Source: Maritalea mediterranea
Lineage (GTDB): Bacteria; Pseudomonadota; Alphaproteobacteria; Rhizobiales; Devosiaceae
Assembly (NCBI RefSeq): GCF_021568695.1
Contig: NZ_JAKGTI010000005.1
Coordinates: forward strand, 1 to 64,000
DNA length: 64,000 bases
Reading direction: 5' to 3'
Positions 26,960 to 35,825 of this stretch are shown piece after piece. The position numbers and the translations under genes are program-made. Positions within the stretch are counted from its first letter, which is position 1. Each line of letters opens with the position of its first letter. The notes beneath the pieces were generated by a model, which saw only the letters and a program-made list of their open reading frames with translations, did not search any database and was not told the origin of the DNA.

Positions 26960-28159
26960 ATGTCGAAAAAATTGATTCAACACACCGAACAGGCGCTGGC
27001 CCAATTGCGGGAAGAGGGGCTGTTCAAATCCGAATATGGAATCACCAGCCCTCAATCCGCCAACATCACTGTGCGCGGTGAAAATGGCGAAGATGTGCCT
27101 TTGCTCAATATGTGCGCCAACAATTATCTCGGCCTGGCCGATGATAAACGCCTTGAAAAGCGAGCGATTGAAACGATTGAGCACGAAGGCTTTGGCATGG
27201 CGTCGGTGCGCTTTATCTGCGGCACCCAGGCGATCCACCAGCAGCTCGAAGCGCGGCTTTCTGAGTTCTTGGGCACTGAAGACGCCATTCTGTTTATCGC
27301 GTGCTTTGATGCCAATGCGGGCGTTTTTGAAGCGCTGTTAGGGCCGGAAGATGCGATCATTTCTGATGCGCTGAACCATGCCTCGATCATTGACGGGGTG
27401 CGGCTTTGTAAAGCCCAGCGTTTCCGCTATGCCAATAATGATATGGACGCGCTGGAAGAACAGCTGAAGGCGGCGCAGGACGCGCGCCACCGCTTGATCG
27501 TCACAGATGGCGTGTTCTCCATGGATGGGATCATGGCCAACTTGCCGGGCATTTGTGATCTGGCGGAAAAATATGATGCGCTGGTGATGGTCGATGACAG
27601 CCACGCCGTGGGCTTTATGGGGCCGAACGGGCAAGGCACGCCGCACCATTTTGGCGTTGAAGATCGTGTGCATCTTTATTCCGGCACCTTCGGCAAGGCG
27701 CTCGGCGGCGCTGCAGGCGGCTATATTGCCGGGGCCAAGCCACTGGTGACCATGTTGCGGCAAAAGGCGCGGCCTTATTTGTTCTCCAATGCCTTGCCGC
27801 CTATGATCGCAGCCGCGACCTTGGAAGCGCTGGATATTGTGGAGCAATCACCCGACCTGCGGGAAAAGCTGTTTGAAAATGCCAAATATTTCCGCGCAAA
27901 AATGGCGTCTTTGGGCTTTGAACTGGTGCCCGGCGAACATGCGATTATCCCGGTGATGCTGAAAGATGCGGTGCTGGCGCAAAAATTCGCTAAACGCATG
28001 CTGGCGCTGGGCGTTTATGTGACGGCGTTCTCCTTCCCTGTGGTCCCGAAAGGGTTGGCGCGGATCCGCACCCAAATGTCGGCGGCACACACGACCGAAG
28101 ATTTGGATCGAGCTATTGCAGCCTTTGAACAGGTTGGCAAAGAATTGGGAGTGATCTGA
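26960..28159 (+). CDS. kbl: glycine C-acetyltransferase (2-amino-3-ketobutyrate CoA ligase)
   Basis: PLP enzyme (399 aa) that splits 2-amino-3-ketobutyrate with CoA to glycine and acetyl-CoA, the second step of threonine degradation through Tdh. Motifs of the alpha-oxoamine synthase family are present: [41 protein letters not shown] (PLP Asp) and [15 protein letters not shown] with the Schiff-base Lys in TFGKALGG. The ATG at 26960 fits the family length; the frame extends upstream through the palindrome. It overlaps tdh by one base. Confidence 0.96.
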   Translation: MSKKLIQHTEQALAQLREEGLFKSEYGITSPQSANITVRGENGEDVPLLNMCANNYLGLADDKRLEKRAIETIEHEGFGMASVRFICGTQAIHQQLEARLSEFLGTEDAILFIACFDANAGVFEALLGPEDAIISDALNHASIIDGVRLCKAQRFRYANNDMDALEEQLKAAQDARHRLIVTDGVFSMDGIMANLPGICDLAEKYDALVMVDDSHAVGFMGPNGQGTPHHFGVEDRVHLYSGTFGKALGGAAGGYIAGAKPLVTMLRQKARPYLFSNALPPMIAAATLEALDIVEQSPDLREKLFENAKYFRAKMASLGFELVPGEHAIIPVMLKDAVLAQKFAKRMLALGVYVTAFSFPVVPKGLARIRTQMSAAHTTEDLDRAIAAFEQVGKELGVI

Positions 28160-29184
28160 TGCGCGCATTGGTGAAAGCAAAGGATGCACCGGGCCTTGAA
28201 CTGCATGAGGTCGAAAAGCCTGAAGTGGGGCCCCATGATGTGTTGATCAAGGTGAAAAAAGCCTCGATATGCGGCACAGATATGCACATTTGGAAATGGG
28301 ACCAGTGGGCGAAAAATACGGTGCCGGTGCCCATGGTGGTGGGCCATGAATATATGGGCCTGATCGAAGAAGTTGGCGACGAGGTGAAAGACCTTAAGGT
28401 CGGCCAGCGTGTGTCTGGTGAGGGTCATATTCCGTGTGGCAAATGCCGGAATTGCCAGTCCGGTCGGGCGCATATTTGTGCAGAGACCAAAGGGATCGGG
28501 GTGAACCGTCCCGGCGCGTTTGCCGATTATGTGGCGATCCCGGAAGCCAATGTGCGGCCTTTGCCGGACAGTGTGAGCGACGAGGTCGCGTCCATTCTTG
28601 ATCCGCTGGGCAATGCGGTGAACACCGCGCTGACCTTTGACGTGTCGGGCGAAGATGTGTTGATCACAGGGGCCGGGCCGATTGGCTGCATGGCTGCGGC
28701 GGTGTGCCGTCATGTGGGCGCGCGGCATATTATTGTGACCGATCTGAATGACGACCGATTGGCGTTGGCGGAAAAAATGGGCGCCACGCGCGGCGTGCGC
28801 GCCGACAAGGAAAATCTGCGTGAGGTCATGGGCAAATTGGGCATGAAAGAGGGCTTTGATATTGGCCTTGAAATGTCCGGCGCGGCCCCGGCGATGGATT
28901 CGATGATCGAACATATGATCACCGGCGGGCGTGTGGCGCTTTTGGGCCTTTTCCCCGGCAAGGTGGAAATGGATTTGAACAAGGCGATCTTTAAAGGCCT
29001 CACCCTTGAGGGCATTTATGGCCGCAAAATGTTTGAAACCTGGCACAAAATGCTGGCGATGCTGGAATCGGGGCTGGATGTGACGCCCGTGATTTCACAC
29101 CATTTGCCATTTGAAGATTTTGCCCAAGGCTTTGAAGCGGTGGGCAAAGGCGCGGCCAATAAGGTGATTTTGGATTTGGATTAG
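28159..29184 (+). CDS. tdh: L-threonine 3-dehydrogenase
   Basis: Zinc alcohol-dehydrogenase-type enzyme (341 aa) oxidising L-threonine to 2-amino-3-ketobutyrate with NAD+. The catalytic zinc site is ICGTDMHIWKWD (Cys), GHEYMG and EGHIPCGKCRNCQSGRAHIC, which also holds the four structural zinc cysteines. The NAD fold is LITGAGPIGCMAAAV. It is translationally coupled to kbl (TGATG), the standard Kbl-Tdh pathway pair. Confidence 0.96.
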   Translation: MRALVKAKDAPGLELHEVEKPEVGPHDVLIKVKKASICGTDMHIWKWDQWAKNTVPVPMVVGHEYMGLIEEVGDEVKDLKVGQRVSGEGHIPCGKCRNCQSGRAHICAETKGIGVNRPGAFADYVAIPEANVRPLPDSVSDEVASILDPLGNAVNTALTFDVSGEDVLITGAGPIGCMAAAVCRHVGARHIIVTDLNDDRLALAEKMGATRGVRADKENLREVMGKLGMKEGFDIGLEMSGAAPAMDSMIEHMITGGRVALLGLFPGKVEMDLNKAIFKGLTLEGIYGRKMFETWHKMLAMLESGLDVTPVISHHLPFEDFAQGFEAVGKGAANKVILDLD

Positions 29185-29540
29185 ACCGGTATTTTGTGAC
29201 GTCGGTTTTTGGCTTCGGCGTCTCGACACCCAAGGGGCCGCCCCGGACAACAAGCGGCGCTCGCGCCACGCAGGCTGATCCGGGGCCTATACCCCTGCGC
29301 TTGAGGGTTGGTCCCGGCTCAAGGCCGGGACGGCCACAGAGATTAGGGCGGGGGGTCAAAATCCTGTTGTTGCGAATTCGCGCCAGCGGTTCCCTTATGC
29401 ACTCCACCACCCCGGACCTGATCCGGGGTCTGAGCAGCCTGCGAATTTGGGCACGACACTGGTTCTCCCCTGAGCGTCATTGCAAGATCAAGACTTGGGA
29501 AGGCGGGACGGGGTGGCGCTACGCTGCGCGCTCAGCAAAA
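29185..29540. repeat. intergenic palindromic repeats, no gene seen
   Basis: The gap after tdh holds REP-like palindromes: GTCCCGGCTCAAGGCCGGGAC (29312-29332) and ACCCCGGACCTGATCCGGGGT (29410-29430). Similar sequences recur near 59.3, 59.8 and 61.4 kb. The many short frames here look spurious. Confidence 0.6.
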
Positions 29541-29544
29541 ACTA

Positions 29545-29560
29545 TTTGCGCTGGCGCAAA
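29545..29560. promoter_or_regulatory. palindrome TTTGCG-CTGG-CGCAAA upstream of the DUF1858 gene
   Basis: A perfect 6-bp dyad with a 4-bp centre and the TTG-N8-CAA layout of FNR/NnrR-type sites, but with TTGCG half-sites. Its centre is 58 bp upstream of the DUF1858 start, suited to an activator. NnrR or another Crp/Fnr protein is a candidate binder. Confidence 0.45.
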
Positions 29561-29610
29561 GTTGTATCTGCAACCTTAGTTTAATGTGATGAGATGAAGG
29601 GATTTGTCTC

Positions 29611-29847
29611 ATGATGTTTGCATCGTCAAAGCCGGTGGCTATTGATCCAGATATGAGCCTCGACGAAATCATGCGTCGGTGGCCCGCCACGGTATCCGTG
29701 TTCATGAAGAACCGTATGTCCTGCGTGGGCTGTCCTATTGCCAGCTTCCACACCATTGTGGATGCAGTAGAGGAATATCATCTGGATGAAGAGCGGTTTG
29801 CCGAAGAGCTGGCGCTGGCCCGGGACGGATCGGCCAAACGGTTCTAA
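29611..29847 (+). CDS. DUF1858 domain protein (hybrid-cluster-associated disulphide domain)
   Basis: A 78-aa cytosolic protein with the DUF1858 fold. The hallmark is MSLDEIMRRWPATVSVFMKN followed by MSCVGCPIAS, whose CxxC may be redox-active. Such proteins are often found near nitrogen-oxide metabolism genes and hybrid cluster proteins. Here it is convergent with nnrR (7-bp gap), supporting a nitrosative-stress or denitrification role, which is inferred from context only. Confidence 0.88.
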   Translation: MMFASSKPVAIDPDMSLDEIMRRWPATVSVFMKNRMSCVGCPIASFHTIVDAVEEYHLDEERFAEELALARDGSAKRF

Positions 29848-29854
29848 CGTTCGC

Positions 29855-30559
29855 TCACTGTCCCTGCGCCAAAAGCGCCAGTTTGTGCGCTTCCAAGACT
29901 TCAATTTTCTGCCGCCCGACCTGCATCAATCCTTTGCTGCTCCAGGCGCTGAACAGGCGCGAGACGGTGTGCAAGGTGGTGCCGGTCATTTCGGCAATGT
30001 CCTGCCGCGAAACGGGAAAATCAATCAAGATGCCCTTCTCAGTTTTGACCCCGCATTGATGGGTGAGGCGCATCACCGCATGGGCCACGCGGCGTTCCAC
30101 CTGTTCGGTGGACATTTCCACGATCCGCTCCTGCGACTGGGCCAGCCGTTCGCCAACCGATTTATAGGCATTTTTGATAAATTGGGGGTGCTCGACCAAA
30201 AAATGATCCCAATATTTGTTTTCCCACAGCACCACCACGCAATCCACAAGGGCGCGGGCCGTGGCGGGATAGTTTTTCTGGGCAATGGCCGGGGCCACGC
30301 CAAAAATTTCTCCAACGCCAAAATGGCGCATAATCACCTGCGCACCTTCTTCGGTGGTTTTGCTGACCTCCAAATAGCCATCCAGCATCAAAAAGAAATG
30401 GGTGGCCTCATCCATCTGATCGAAGAAGCGATCACCCTTTTTAAAATGCTTGGCCACACCCTTATTTAGAATGTCCGCAATGGCCTGTTTGTCCATATCT
30501 GCGAACAGCGGACAATTTGTCACAAGGCTGGGGTCGATTTTCGATAATCTTTTCTGCAT
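29855..30559 (-). CDS. nnrR: Crp/Fnr-family nitric-oxide-responsive regulator (NnrR type)
   Basis: A 234-aa activator with an N-terminal cyclic-nucleotide-binding-like domain lacking the FNR cysteine cluster, and a C-terminal HTH (FPVSRQDIAEMTGTTLHTVSRLFSAWSSKGL). The HTH and the lack of Fe-S ligands match NnrR proteins, which respond to NO and activate nitrite and NO reductase genes. It is divergent from pseudoazurin and close to nnrS, nirV and nirK. Another Crp/Fnr subgroup is possible; the call rests on family memory plus context. Confidence 0.8.
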   Translation of the reverse strand: MQKRLSKIDPSLVTNCPLFADMDKQAIADILNKGVAKHFKKGDRFFDQMDEATHFFLMLDGYLEVSKTTEEGAQVIMRHFGVGEIFGVAPAIAQKNYPATARALVDCVVVLWENKYWDHFLVEHPQFIKNAYKSVGERLAQSQERIVEMSTEQVERRVAHAVMRLTHQCGVKTEKGILIDFPVSRQDIAEMTGTTLHTVSRLFSAWSSKGLMQVGRQKIEVLEAHKLALLAQGQ

Positions 30560-30573
30560 AGCGGCCCGTTTCT

Positions 30574-30587
30574 TTGATCTAGAGCAA
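30574..30587. promoter_or_regulatory. FNR/NnrR-type operator between nnrR and pseudoazurin
   Basis: TTGATCTAGAGCAA has one perfect half-site (TTGAT) and one degenerate half-site (AGCAA). Its centre is about 41.5 bp upstream of a plausible pseudoazurin start near 30622. The nirK-proximal site has a similar asymmetry (TTGATCTAGGACAA), so both may be NnrR targets. Confidence 0.7.
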
Positions 30588-30654
30588 ATAATCAGTTTTC
30601 CAGATCGGTTACAAGATTGGTCAACGATTATAGTTTTGTTGAAAGGAACTAACG

Positions 30655-31104
30655 ATGAAAAACGGGTTTAAAAAAGCAATCGCGATCTTTGGGCTTGTGG
30701 CAGCAACAGGCATGGTGCTGAGCCCTGCCATGGCAGAAGAATTTGAAGTGAAGATGCTGAACAAAGGCGAAAAAGGCACAATGGTCTTTGAACCTGACTT
30801 TATCGCTGCCCAGCCCGGCGACACCATTAAGTTCGTGCCGACCGACAAGGGTCACAATGTGGAAAGCATTGAAGGCATGCTGCCAGCGGGTGTTGAAGAG
30901 TTCAAAAGCAAATTCAACGTCGAATATGTGCTGACAGTGGAAGAAGAAGGTGTTTATGGCGTGAAATGTACGCCACACTACACAATGGGCATGGTGGCGC
31001 TGATTGCTGTTGGCGAGCTTGGTAATCTGGAAGAAGCCCAAGCGGTGAAGCATAAGGGCAAATCAAAGAAAGTTTTCGCGGATCTGTTCGAACAAGTTCA
31101 GTAA
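30655..31104 (+). CDS. pseudoazurin (type 1 copper protein)
   Basis: Periplasmic blue copper protein of 149 aa that donates electrons to copper nitrite reductase. The signal peptide ends near residue 27 (LSPAMA). The type 1 copper ligands have exact pseudoazurin spacing: His67 (KGHNVES), Cys105, His108 (VKCTPHY) and Met113 (MGMVALI). It is flanked by nnrR and nnrS, with nirK nearby, and is probably induced under low oxygen with NO or nitrite through the site at 30574. Confidence 0.94.
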   Translation: MKNGFKKAIAIFGLVAATGMVLSPAMAEEFEVKMLNKGEKGTMVFEPDFIAAQPGDTIKFVPTDKGHNVESIEGMLPAGVEEFKSKFNVEYVLTVEEEGVYGVKCTPHYTMGMVALIAVGELGNLEEAQAVKHKGKSKKVFADLFEQVQ

Positions 31105-31115
31105 GGCGATTTTCG

Positions 31116-31145
31116 GGGCGGGCGAGATAAAGCCCGCCCTTTTTG
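31116..31145 (+). terminator. pseudoazurin terminator
   Basis: A perfect 8-bp stem GGGCGGGC / GCCCGCCC with loop GAGATAAA is followed by TTTTTG. It separates pseudoazurin from nnrS. Confidence 0.85.
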
Positions 31146-31168
31146 TGTCTACTTGAAGGAATTTGAAC

Positions 31169-32374
31169 ATGGCGATCGCGCGCACCAATGCCTATTCCGG
31201 CCCCACCTTGTTCAGCTATGGGTTTCGCCCGTTCTTTTTGTTCGGCGCCTTTTATGCGGGGTTGACCATATTATTGTGGGTCCCGTTCTATTTTGGTGAG
31301 TTGAGCCTGCCGCTGGCGATGGGCCCGGCTGATTGGCATATGCATGAAACGCTGTTCGGGTTTGTGCCGGCGGTGATTGCGGGGTTCCTGTTGACGGCGG
31401 TGCCCAATTGGACGGGGCGGTTGCCGGTGAATGGCAATGCCCTGATTGCCCTCTTGCTCGCTTGGGCTTTGGGCCGTTTGGTGACCAATATGTCGGCGCT
31501 GGTGCCGCTCTGGAGCGTTGTGGCGCTCAATTTGGTGTTTCCCGTGCTATTTGCCGCGGCAGTGTGCCGTGAAATATTGGCCGGAAAAAACTGGCGCAAT
31601 TTGAAAGTGCTGGTGATGTTCGGGTTGCTGGTGTTGGCGCAGGGCTGGTTTTATCTGGCCTGGGCCAATGGTGGCAGCACCCGCCCCGCGGCCTATCTGG
31701 CGCTTGGCGTGGTGTTGATGCTGATCATGTTGATTGGCGGGCGGATTGTGCCCAGCTTTACCCGCAATTATCTGGTGAAGCGCCAAAGTGAGACCCTGCC
31801 GCAACCTTTTAATGGATTTGACAAGCTCACCGTGCTCACGAGCGCGATCGTCCTGTTGGGTTTTGTGCTGCAAAGTACCGGGCTGTTCAGCCTGCCCCTT
31901 GTGTTTGCCTTTGGCTTTATGATTTTGGCCGGGCTGCATCTGGTGCGCCTGTTGCGCTGGCACCCGGAATTGATCTGGCGCGATGGGCTGCTGCTGGTAT
32001 TGCATGTGGGTTATGGCTTTTTGCCCATTGGCTTTGCCTTCATGGGGCTTCACTTTCTGGATGAGGGGGTGGTGCCCATTGCGGCGCCGATCCATGCGCT
32101 GAGCACCGGGGCCATCGGTCTGATGGTGATCGGCGTGATGTGTCGCGCCACATTGGGGCACACGGGTCATCCCCTGTTGGCCAGCCAGGGCACCTCGGTG
32201 CTGTTTGCGGCTATATTGCTGGCGGCGATCTTGCGTATTGTCGCGGCACTCAGCCCGGACTTGAGCCTGTTATTGATGCGCGTGTCCCATCTTATGTGGG
32301 TGATTGGGTTTTGGGGATTTGTGGCGCTCTATGGTGGCAAATTGATGCGGCCTCGCGCAGCGCCGAAGGGCTAG
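31169..32374 (+). CDS. nnrS: NnrS family haem-copper membrane protein
   Basis: Polytopic membrane protein of 401 aa with about 12 helices. The family opening is SYGFRPFFLFGAFYAG, followed by WHMHETLFGFVPAVIAGFLLTAVPNWTGR with the conserved histidines, and GGRIVPSFTRN in the middle. NnrS relieves nitrosative stress in denitrifiers and is usually NnrR-controlled. Start ATG 31169 has GAAGGA 8 nt upstream; a TTG at 31163 is possible. It is close to nnrR, pseudoazurin and nirK. Confidence 0.92.
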   Translation: MAIARTNAYSGPTLFSYGFRPFFLFGAFYAGLTILLWVPFYFGELSLPLAMGPADWHMHETLFGFVPAVIAGFLLTAVPNWTGRLPVNGNALIALLLAWALGRLVTNMSALVPLWSVVALNLVFPVLFAAAVCREILAGKNWRNLKVLVMFGLLVLAQGWFYLAWANGGSTRPAAYLALGVVLMLIMLIGGRIVPSFTRNYLVKRQSETLPQPFNGFDKLTVLTSAIVLLGFVLQSTGLFSLPLVFAFGFMILAGLHLVRLLRWHPELIWRDGLLLVLHVGYGFLPIGFAFMGLHFLDEGVVPIAAPIHALSTGAIGLMVIGVMCRATLGHTGHPLLASQGTSVLFAAILLAAILRIVAALSPDLSLLLMRVSHLMWVIGFWGFVALYGGKLMRPRAAPKG

Positions 32375-32412
32375 GCGCTCCTTACTGACATTTATAATCA
32401 TGAACAAAAACA

Positions 32413-32446
32413 TGGCCCCTTGGACAGTTCCAAACGGGCCATTTTA
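32413..32446. terminator. bidirectional terminator between nnrS and nirV
   Basis: The stem ATGGCCC / GGGCCAT (32413-32419, 32437-32443) is continued by TTGGA / TCCAA inside, with TTTT on one side and AAAA on the other. It serves both convergent genes. Confidence 0.8.
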
Positions 32447-32470
32447 CATCGCCTTTGAGATAGCGCGCGC

Positions 32471-33391
32471 TTATCCGAAGGGCCAAAGGCGACCAAGCAG
32501 GCTCCAGAGGCTGGGTTGCTCGGCGCCTTTCACGAGGCGGATGCCCAAATGGTCCGGCGGATCCCCGACGGTGCAACCGCCGCCTTGAGGGTTTGAAATG
32601 AACACAGACAGATAGGTCCGGTGCTCCCCTTCCACCACACGTGCGCCGCAGCTTGTGGCGCGGGACTGGCTGCCGGTCGCATCCATATTGATGCGTTCAT
32701 AGCAGGTGGAGGTCCACACCCAAACATTGGCGGCCACATCATTGACGCCAAAATTGTTGGGGCCGAACAGGCCAGCTGGCCTCAGGCTTTGGCGCGGCGC
32801 ATCGCTTTCGCTCTTGGATTTAGACCGGTACTCTGAAAGCCAAGCCACGGCCGGGTTGCTGGGGTCGGATTGAATATCTTTATCAGGGTCTTCATATTTC
32901 TCACCTGCAAATTGCGCCCATTCCAGGGCGGAGGGCAGGCGCCAGTTTTCGCCGGTTTTGGCGCTCAGCCATTCGGCGTAGCTGGCGGCCATTTCATAAT
33001 TGATGCCCACAACGGGATGATTGTCGATTGGGGACTTGATGGTGATGGCGGGTGCACAATGCCCGTCTACCACGCAAGCGCGATATTCCTTATTGGTGAC
33101 CAGATTTTTGGCCACCTTCAGTTCGGTTTCCACGCGAGCATGAACCAAGGGGGAGACTTGCGGCAACTCATTCTCGATATAGCGGGCCGGATCGCGATAT
33201 TCGAAACTGCGCGGGGGAATGGTGACCAGTTCCGGCGCTTCGATTGTGGCGTCAGCAGCAATACCACCACCGGCGGGAGACGTCGTTTCTTGCGGTGCGG
33301 TCAGGTTGGATAGAAGCCAAAGGCTCGCCCCGGCCAGCAAGGCCAATGGCAAAGCAACGGAACCTGTGTTTTTGAGTTGTTCAGCGGTCAT
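32471..33391 (-). CDS. nirV: NirV, formylglycine-generating-enzyme-like protein
   Basis: A 306-aa protein with an N-terminal membrane anchor or signal (VALPLALLAGASLWLL) and an FGE-sulfatase (SUMF1) domain: NKEYRACVVDGHC, HPVVGINYEMAASYAEWLSAKTGENWRLPSALEWAQFAG, NDVAANVWVWTSTCY and the C-terminal GIRLVK. This domain next to a copper nitrite reductase is the NirV pattern. Its exact role in nitrite reduction is unsettled. It lies 88 bp downstream of nirK on the same strand, with a hairpin between. Confidence 0.88.
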   Translation of the reverse strand: MTAEQLKNTGSVALPLALLAGASLWLLSNLTAPQETTSPAGGGIAADATIEAPELVTIPPRSFEYRDPARYIENELPQVSPLVHARVETELKVAKNLVTNKEYRACVVDGHCAPAITIKSPIDNHPVVGINYEMAASYAEWLSAKTGENWRLPSALEWAQFAGEKYEDPDKDIQSDPSNPAVAWLSEYRSKSKSESDAPRQSLRPAGLFGPNNFGVNDVAANVWVWTSTCYERINMDATGSQSRATSCGARVVEGEHRTYLSVFISNPQGGGCTVGDPPDHLGIRLVKGAEQPSLWSLLGRLWPFG

Positions 33392-33425
33392 CTCACCACT
33401 CCTTAGGCCCTAACCCTAGACAAAA

Positions 33426-33454
33426 TGCCCGGCCGAGAGGAATCTGGCCGGGCA
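33426..33454 (-). terminator. hairpin between nirK and nirV
   Basis: A perfect 9-bp stem TGCCCGGCC / GGCCGGGCA, with TTTTG following on the - strand. It probably ends most nirK transcripts and lets a fraction read into nirV. Confidence 0.6.
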
Positions 33455-33479
33455 ATCAACGCTTCTTTATGTGTCAGCT

Positions 33480-34586
33480 TTATTTGCTGATTGGGCCGGG
33501 CGCTTTAACCTGTTTCATCAGGTCGTCATTCCATTCGCCGTCAACCAGCACGTGGGCTGTGGCGCCAAGCTCGACCGCTTCGATCAGATTGTGGTTCACA
33601 TAGGCGTAAACCCCGGGCTGCAAGAAGGTGTAAAGCGCTGCACCGGCTGAGCCGCCCCGGATGAACCATGTTTCAAGGTCACGGTCTGGCACATTGTTGA
33701 AGCTGCCAGCTTCCCAAACATAGTCACCATGGCCACCAATCAAGTGTGGACGTGTGTCGCGGTTGGCTTGTGAGTGCACAAACAAAACGGTTTCGCCAAC
33801 TTTGGCTTTCAGGGCGTTCTCACCAGTCAGGGCGCCTTTTTTGCCGTTGAACACCACGTGAGTGGGGATCAGGCCGCGCATGGTTTCAATCTGGTCAGAG
33901 AAGCTTTCTGATACGGTTTCGTATGTTTTGTACTCGCCGTTTTCATCCCGTGGGATATAGAAATCATTCTCGCCGATATTGAACACGCGGTCATAGCGCA
34001 ATGGGTTGCCTTTTTCGTCTTTCAGGCCATCACGAGGCAGGATCATAATGGTGCCGCTCATGCCTGAGACAACGTGCCATGGGATCATAGAACCGCCGGG
34101 AGCACAGTGATAAACATATGTGCCGGGACGTGTGGCTTTAAAGCGCAATACGCATTGTTCGCCTGGGGCAACTTCTGTCAATGCACCGCCGCCCAATGCG
34201 CCTGTTGAGGCGTGGAAGTCGATATTGTGCAGCAGTTCATTGCTTTCTGGGTTGATGAGGGTCAACTCAACATAGTCGCCTTCATGCACCACCATCATAG
34301 GACCAGGCACAGAGCCATCATAAGTCATGGCGTGGGTAACAGTGCCTTCATCATCTACTTCCCAGACTTTTTCCTGAATGGTCATTTCAAATTCAACGAC
34401 CTGTGGGGGGCCTGAGGCAACTTGCTCATGCTCGTGCACAAACGGAGGAGGTGCCAATTTCACTTTTTTGCGTGGCATCTCGTCTACATTGTCAGCGGCC
34501 AAAGCCTGCGGTGACAAATTGGCCACCGCTGTTAGCGCTGCTGCTGTGCCGAGGGCTCCAAAAATTGTTTGACGACGGGTGACCAT
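33480..34586 (-). CDS. nirK: copper-containing nitrite reductase NirK
   Basis: Periplasmic enzyme (368 aa) reducing nitrite to nitric oxide, the key step of denitrification. A Tat signal ([18 protein letters not shown]) is followed by two cupredoxin domains. Type 1 copper ligands are His120, Cys161, His171 and Met176; type 2 ligands are His125 (NIDFH), His160 and a C-terminal His in [12 protein letters not shown] or VNHNL. Two FNR-type sites lie upstream (34658 and 34731). Pseudoazurin is encoded nearby as the likely donor. NO reductase genes are not in the window. Confidence 0.97.
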   Translation of the reverse strand: MVTRRQTIFGALGTAAALTAVANLSPQALAADNVDEMPRKKVKLAPPPFVHEHEQVASGPPQVVEFEMTIQEKVWEVDDEGTVTHAMTYDGSVPGPMMVVHEGDYVELTLINPESNELLHNIDFHASTGALGGGALTEVAPGEQCVLRFKATRPGTYVYHCAPGGSMIPWHVVSGMSGTIMILPRDGLKDEKGNPLRYDRVFNIGENDFYIPRDENGEYKTYETVSESFSDQIETMRGLIPTHVVFNGKKGALTGENALKAKVGETVLFVHSQANRDTRPHLIGGHGDYVWEAGSFNNVPDRDLETWFIRGGSAGAALYTFLQPGVYAYVNHNLIEAVELGATAHVLVDGEWNDDLMKQVKAPGPISK

Positions 34587-34657
34587 GACATTCTCCTTTA
34601 AGATCTCATTCGTTGGTCTTGATGAGGAGAAGGTAGGTGATGTTTGGAGAGGTTTCT

Positions 34658-34671
34658 TTGTCCTAGATCAA
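34658..34671. promoter_or_regulatory. proximal FNR/NnrR-type operator of nirK
   Basis: Read on the - strand it is TTGATCTAGGACAA: one perfect and one degenerate half-site. The centre is about 78 bp upstream of the nirK ATG, which puts it at -41.5 for a start near 34623. Confidence 0.75.
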
Positions 34672-34730
34672 ACTAAATGTGCGAAAATCTGAAAAAAAAT
34701 TTATAAATCAAAAAGATAACATGTGTTTTA

Positions 34731-34744
34731 TTGATCTGGATCAA
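34731..34744. promoter_or_regulatory. distal perfect FNR site upstream of nirK
   Basis: TTGATCTGGATCAA is an exact match to TTGAT-N4-ATCAA. It is 73 bp upstream of the proximal site, so it may be a second activator site, and it directly follows the end of the ribN terminator. Confidence 0.8.
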
Positions 34745-34748
34745 TAAA

Positions 34749-34766
34749 GGGGGCTTTAAAGCCCCC
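34749..34766 (-). terminator. ribN terminator
   Basis: The 18-bp perfect palindrome GGGGGCTTTAAAGCCCCC is followed on the - strand by TTTATT. It lies 20 bp after the transporter stop. Confidence 0.75.
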
Positions 34767-34785
34767 TCAATGTTTGATTGTTGCT

Positions 34786-35712
34786 TTATGGTCTTTGTTT
34801 TGCTTCGCGCTGGGCAATATATAAAGAGGCGACAATAATCAAAGCCGCCCCAACCCATAGATTGCCTGTGGGCACCCAGCCAAACACCAAAAGGCCGCCC
34901 AACACATTAAAGGGCAGTTTCAGATGATCAAAGGGCTGCACATAGGCGGCATCGGCGGTGGCATAGGCTTTGGTGATCATAAATTGCGCCAGCGCCACCA
35001 ACAGGCCCGCGGCAATAATATAGATCAGCGCCATATTGTTTGAGATGGCAAAGCCATCCAGCAGACTCATTTCCGCATTGCCCTGCGCCGCCGACAAGGC
35101 AAATAGCGCATTAACGGGGGTCGTGAGCAATAAAAGATAGAGCGTGATGGAATCTGCATGTTCGGTTTTGGTCAGCTCTTTGGTGAACAAGGAGGTGATG
35201 GCCCAGAACAGGGCCGCGCCCACCGGCAGCAAGGAATTGAGAGTGAAGCCTTCGGCCCAGGGCTCCAGAATAATCATGCCGCCAACAAAGCCCACCAGCG
35301 TCGCGGCCCAGCGGGCCCAGCCCACGGTCTCCCGCAGGATCAGCGCGGCGCCAATGGTGACAAAGAAGGTGGAGGTCATGATCAAGGCAATGGCCTGCCA
35401 GATCGGCACGCCTTTGGCGAGGCCCAGCACCCAGAGCTGCACGCCAATTGACGCGGCGATCACCCGCATCACATGCATAATGGGGCGTTTGGTTTTCAGC
35501 GCGCCGGAGCCAAGCTGGCTGACCAACGGCAGCATGATCAAAAAGGCCAGCAAATATTGCCAGAAGGCCGCCGCCGTTGAGGGCGTGCCATGGGTGAGGG
35601 TGGCCAATTGGGTGAGCGAATTAACGGCAGCAAACGCAATGCCGGCGATCACCATATAGAGACCGGCCAATAGGGCCGGGTTGCGCAAAGACAGATTTGC
35701 AGACTGATCCAT
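34786..35712 (-). CDS. ribN: EamA/DMT-family transporter, probable riboflavin importer RibN
   Basis: Inner-membrane protein of 308 aa with ten hydrophobic segments in two EamA repeats. The family alone does not give a substrate, but an FMN riboswitch sits directly upstream on the same strand (about 35826-35970). RibN, an EamA-type riboflavin importer of Rhizobiales and vibrios, is controlled in just this way, so riboflavin uptake is the best assignment. The frame opens at 35901 inside the riboswitch; ATG 35712 has AAAGGAA upstream and starts before the first helix. Confidence 0.82.
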   Translation of the reverse strand: MDQSANLSLRNPALLAGLYMVIAGIAFAAVNSLTQLATLTHGTPSTAAAFWQYLLAFLIMLPLVSQLGSGALKTKRPIMHVMRVIAASIGVQLWVLGLAKGVPIWQAIALIMTSTFFVTIGAALILRETVGWARWAATLVGFVGGMIILEPWAEGFTLNSLLPVGAALFWAITSLFTKELTKTEHADSITLYLLLLTTPVNALFALSAAQGNAEMSLLDGFAISNNMALIYIIAAGLLVALAQFMITKAYATADAAYVQPFDHLKLPFNVLGGLLVFGWVPTGNLWVGAALIIVASLYIAQREAKQRP

Positions 35713-35825
35713 GTGTCGGTTCCTTTCCGAACAGATATGAATCAGGGCGTGATCAGGGTATTTCGATAAACGACATTTGCGCGGGGAAAATTGTTCCGTC
35801 GCGGCACATGCCATTCGGTCGACCC

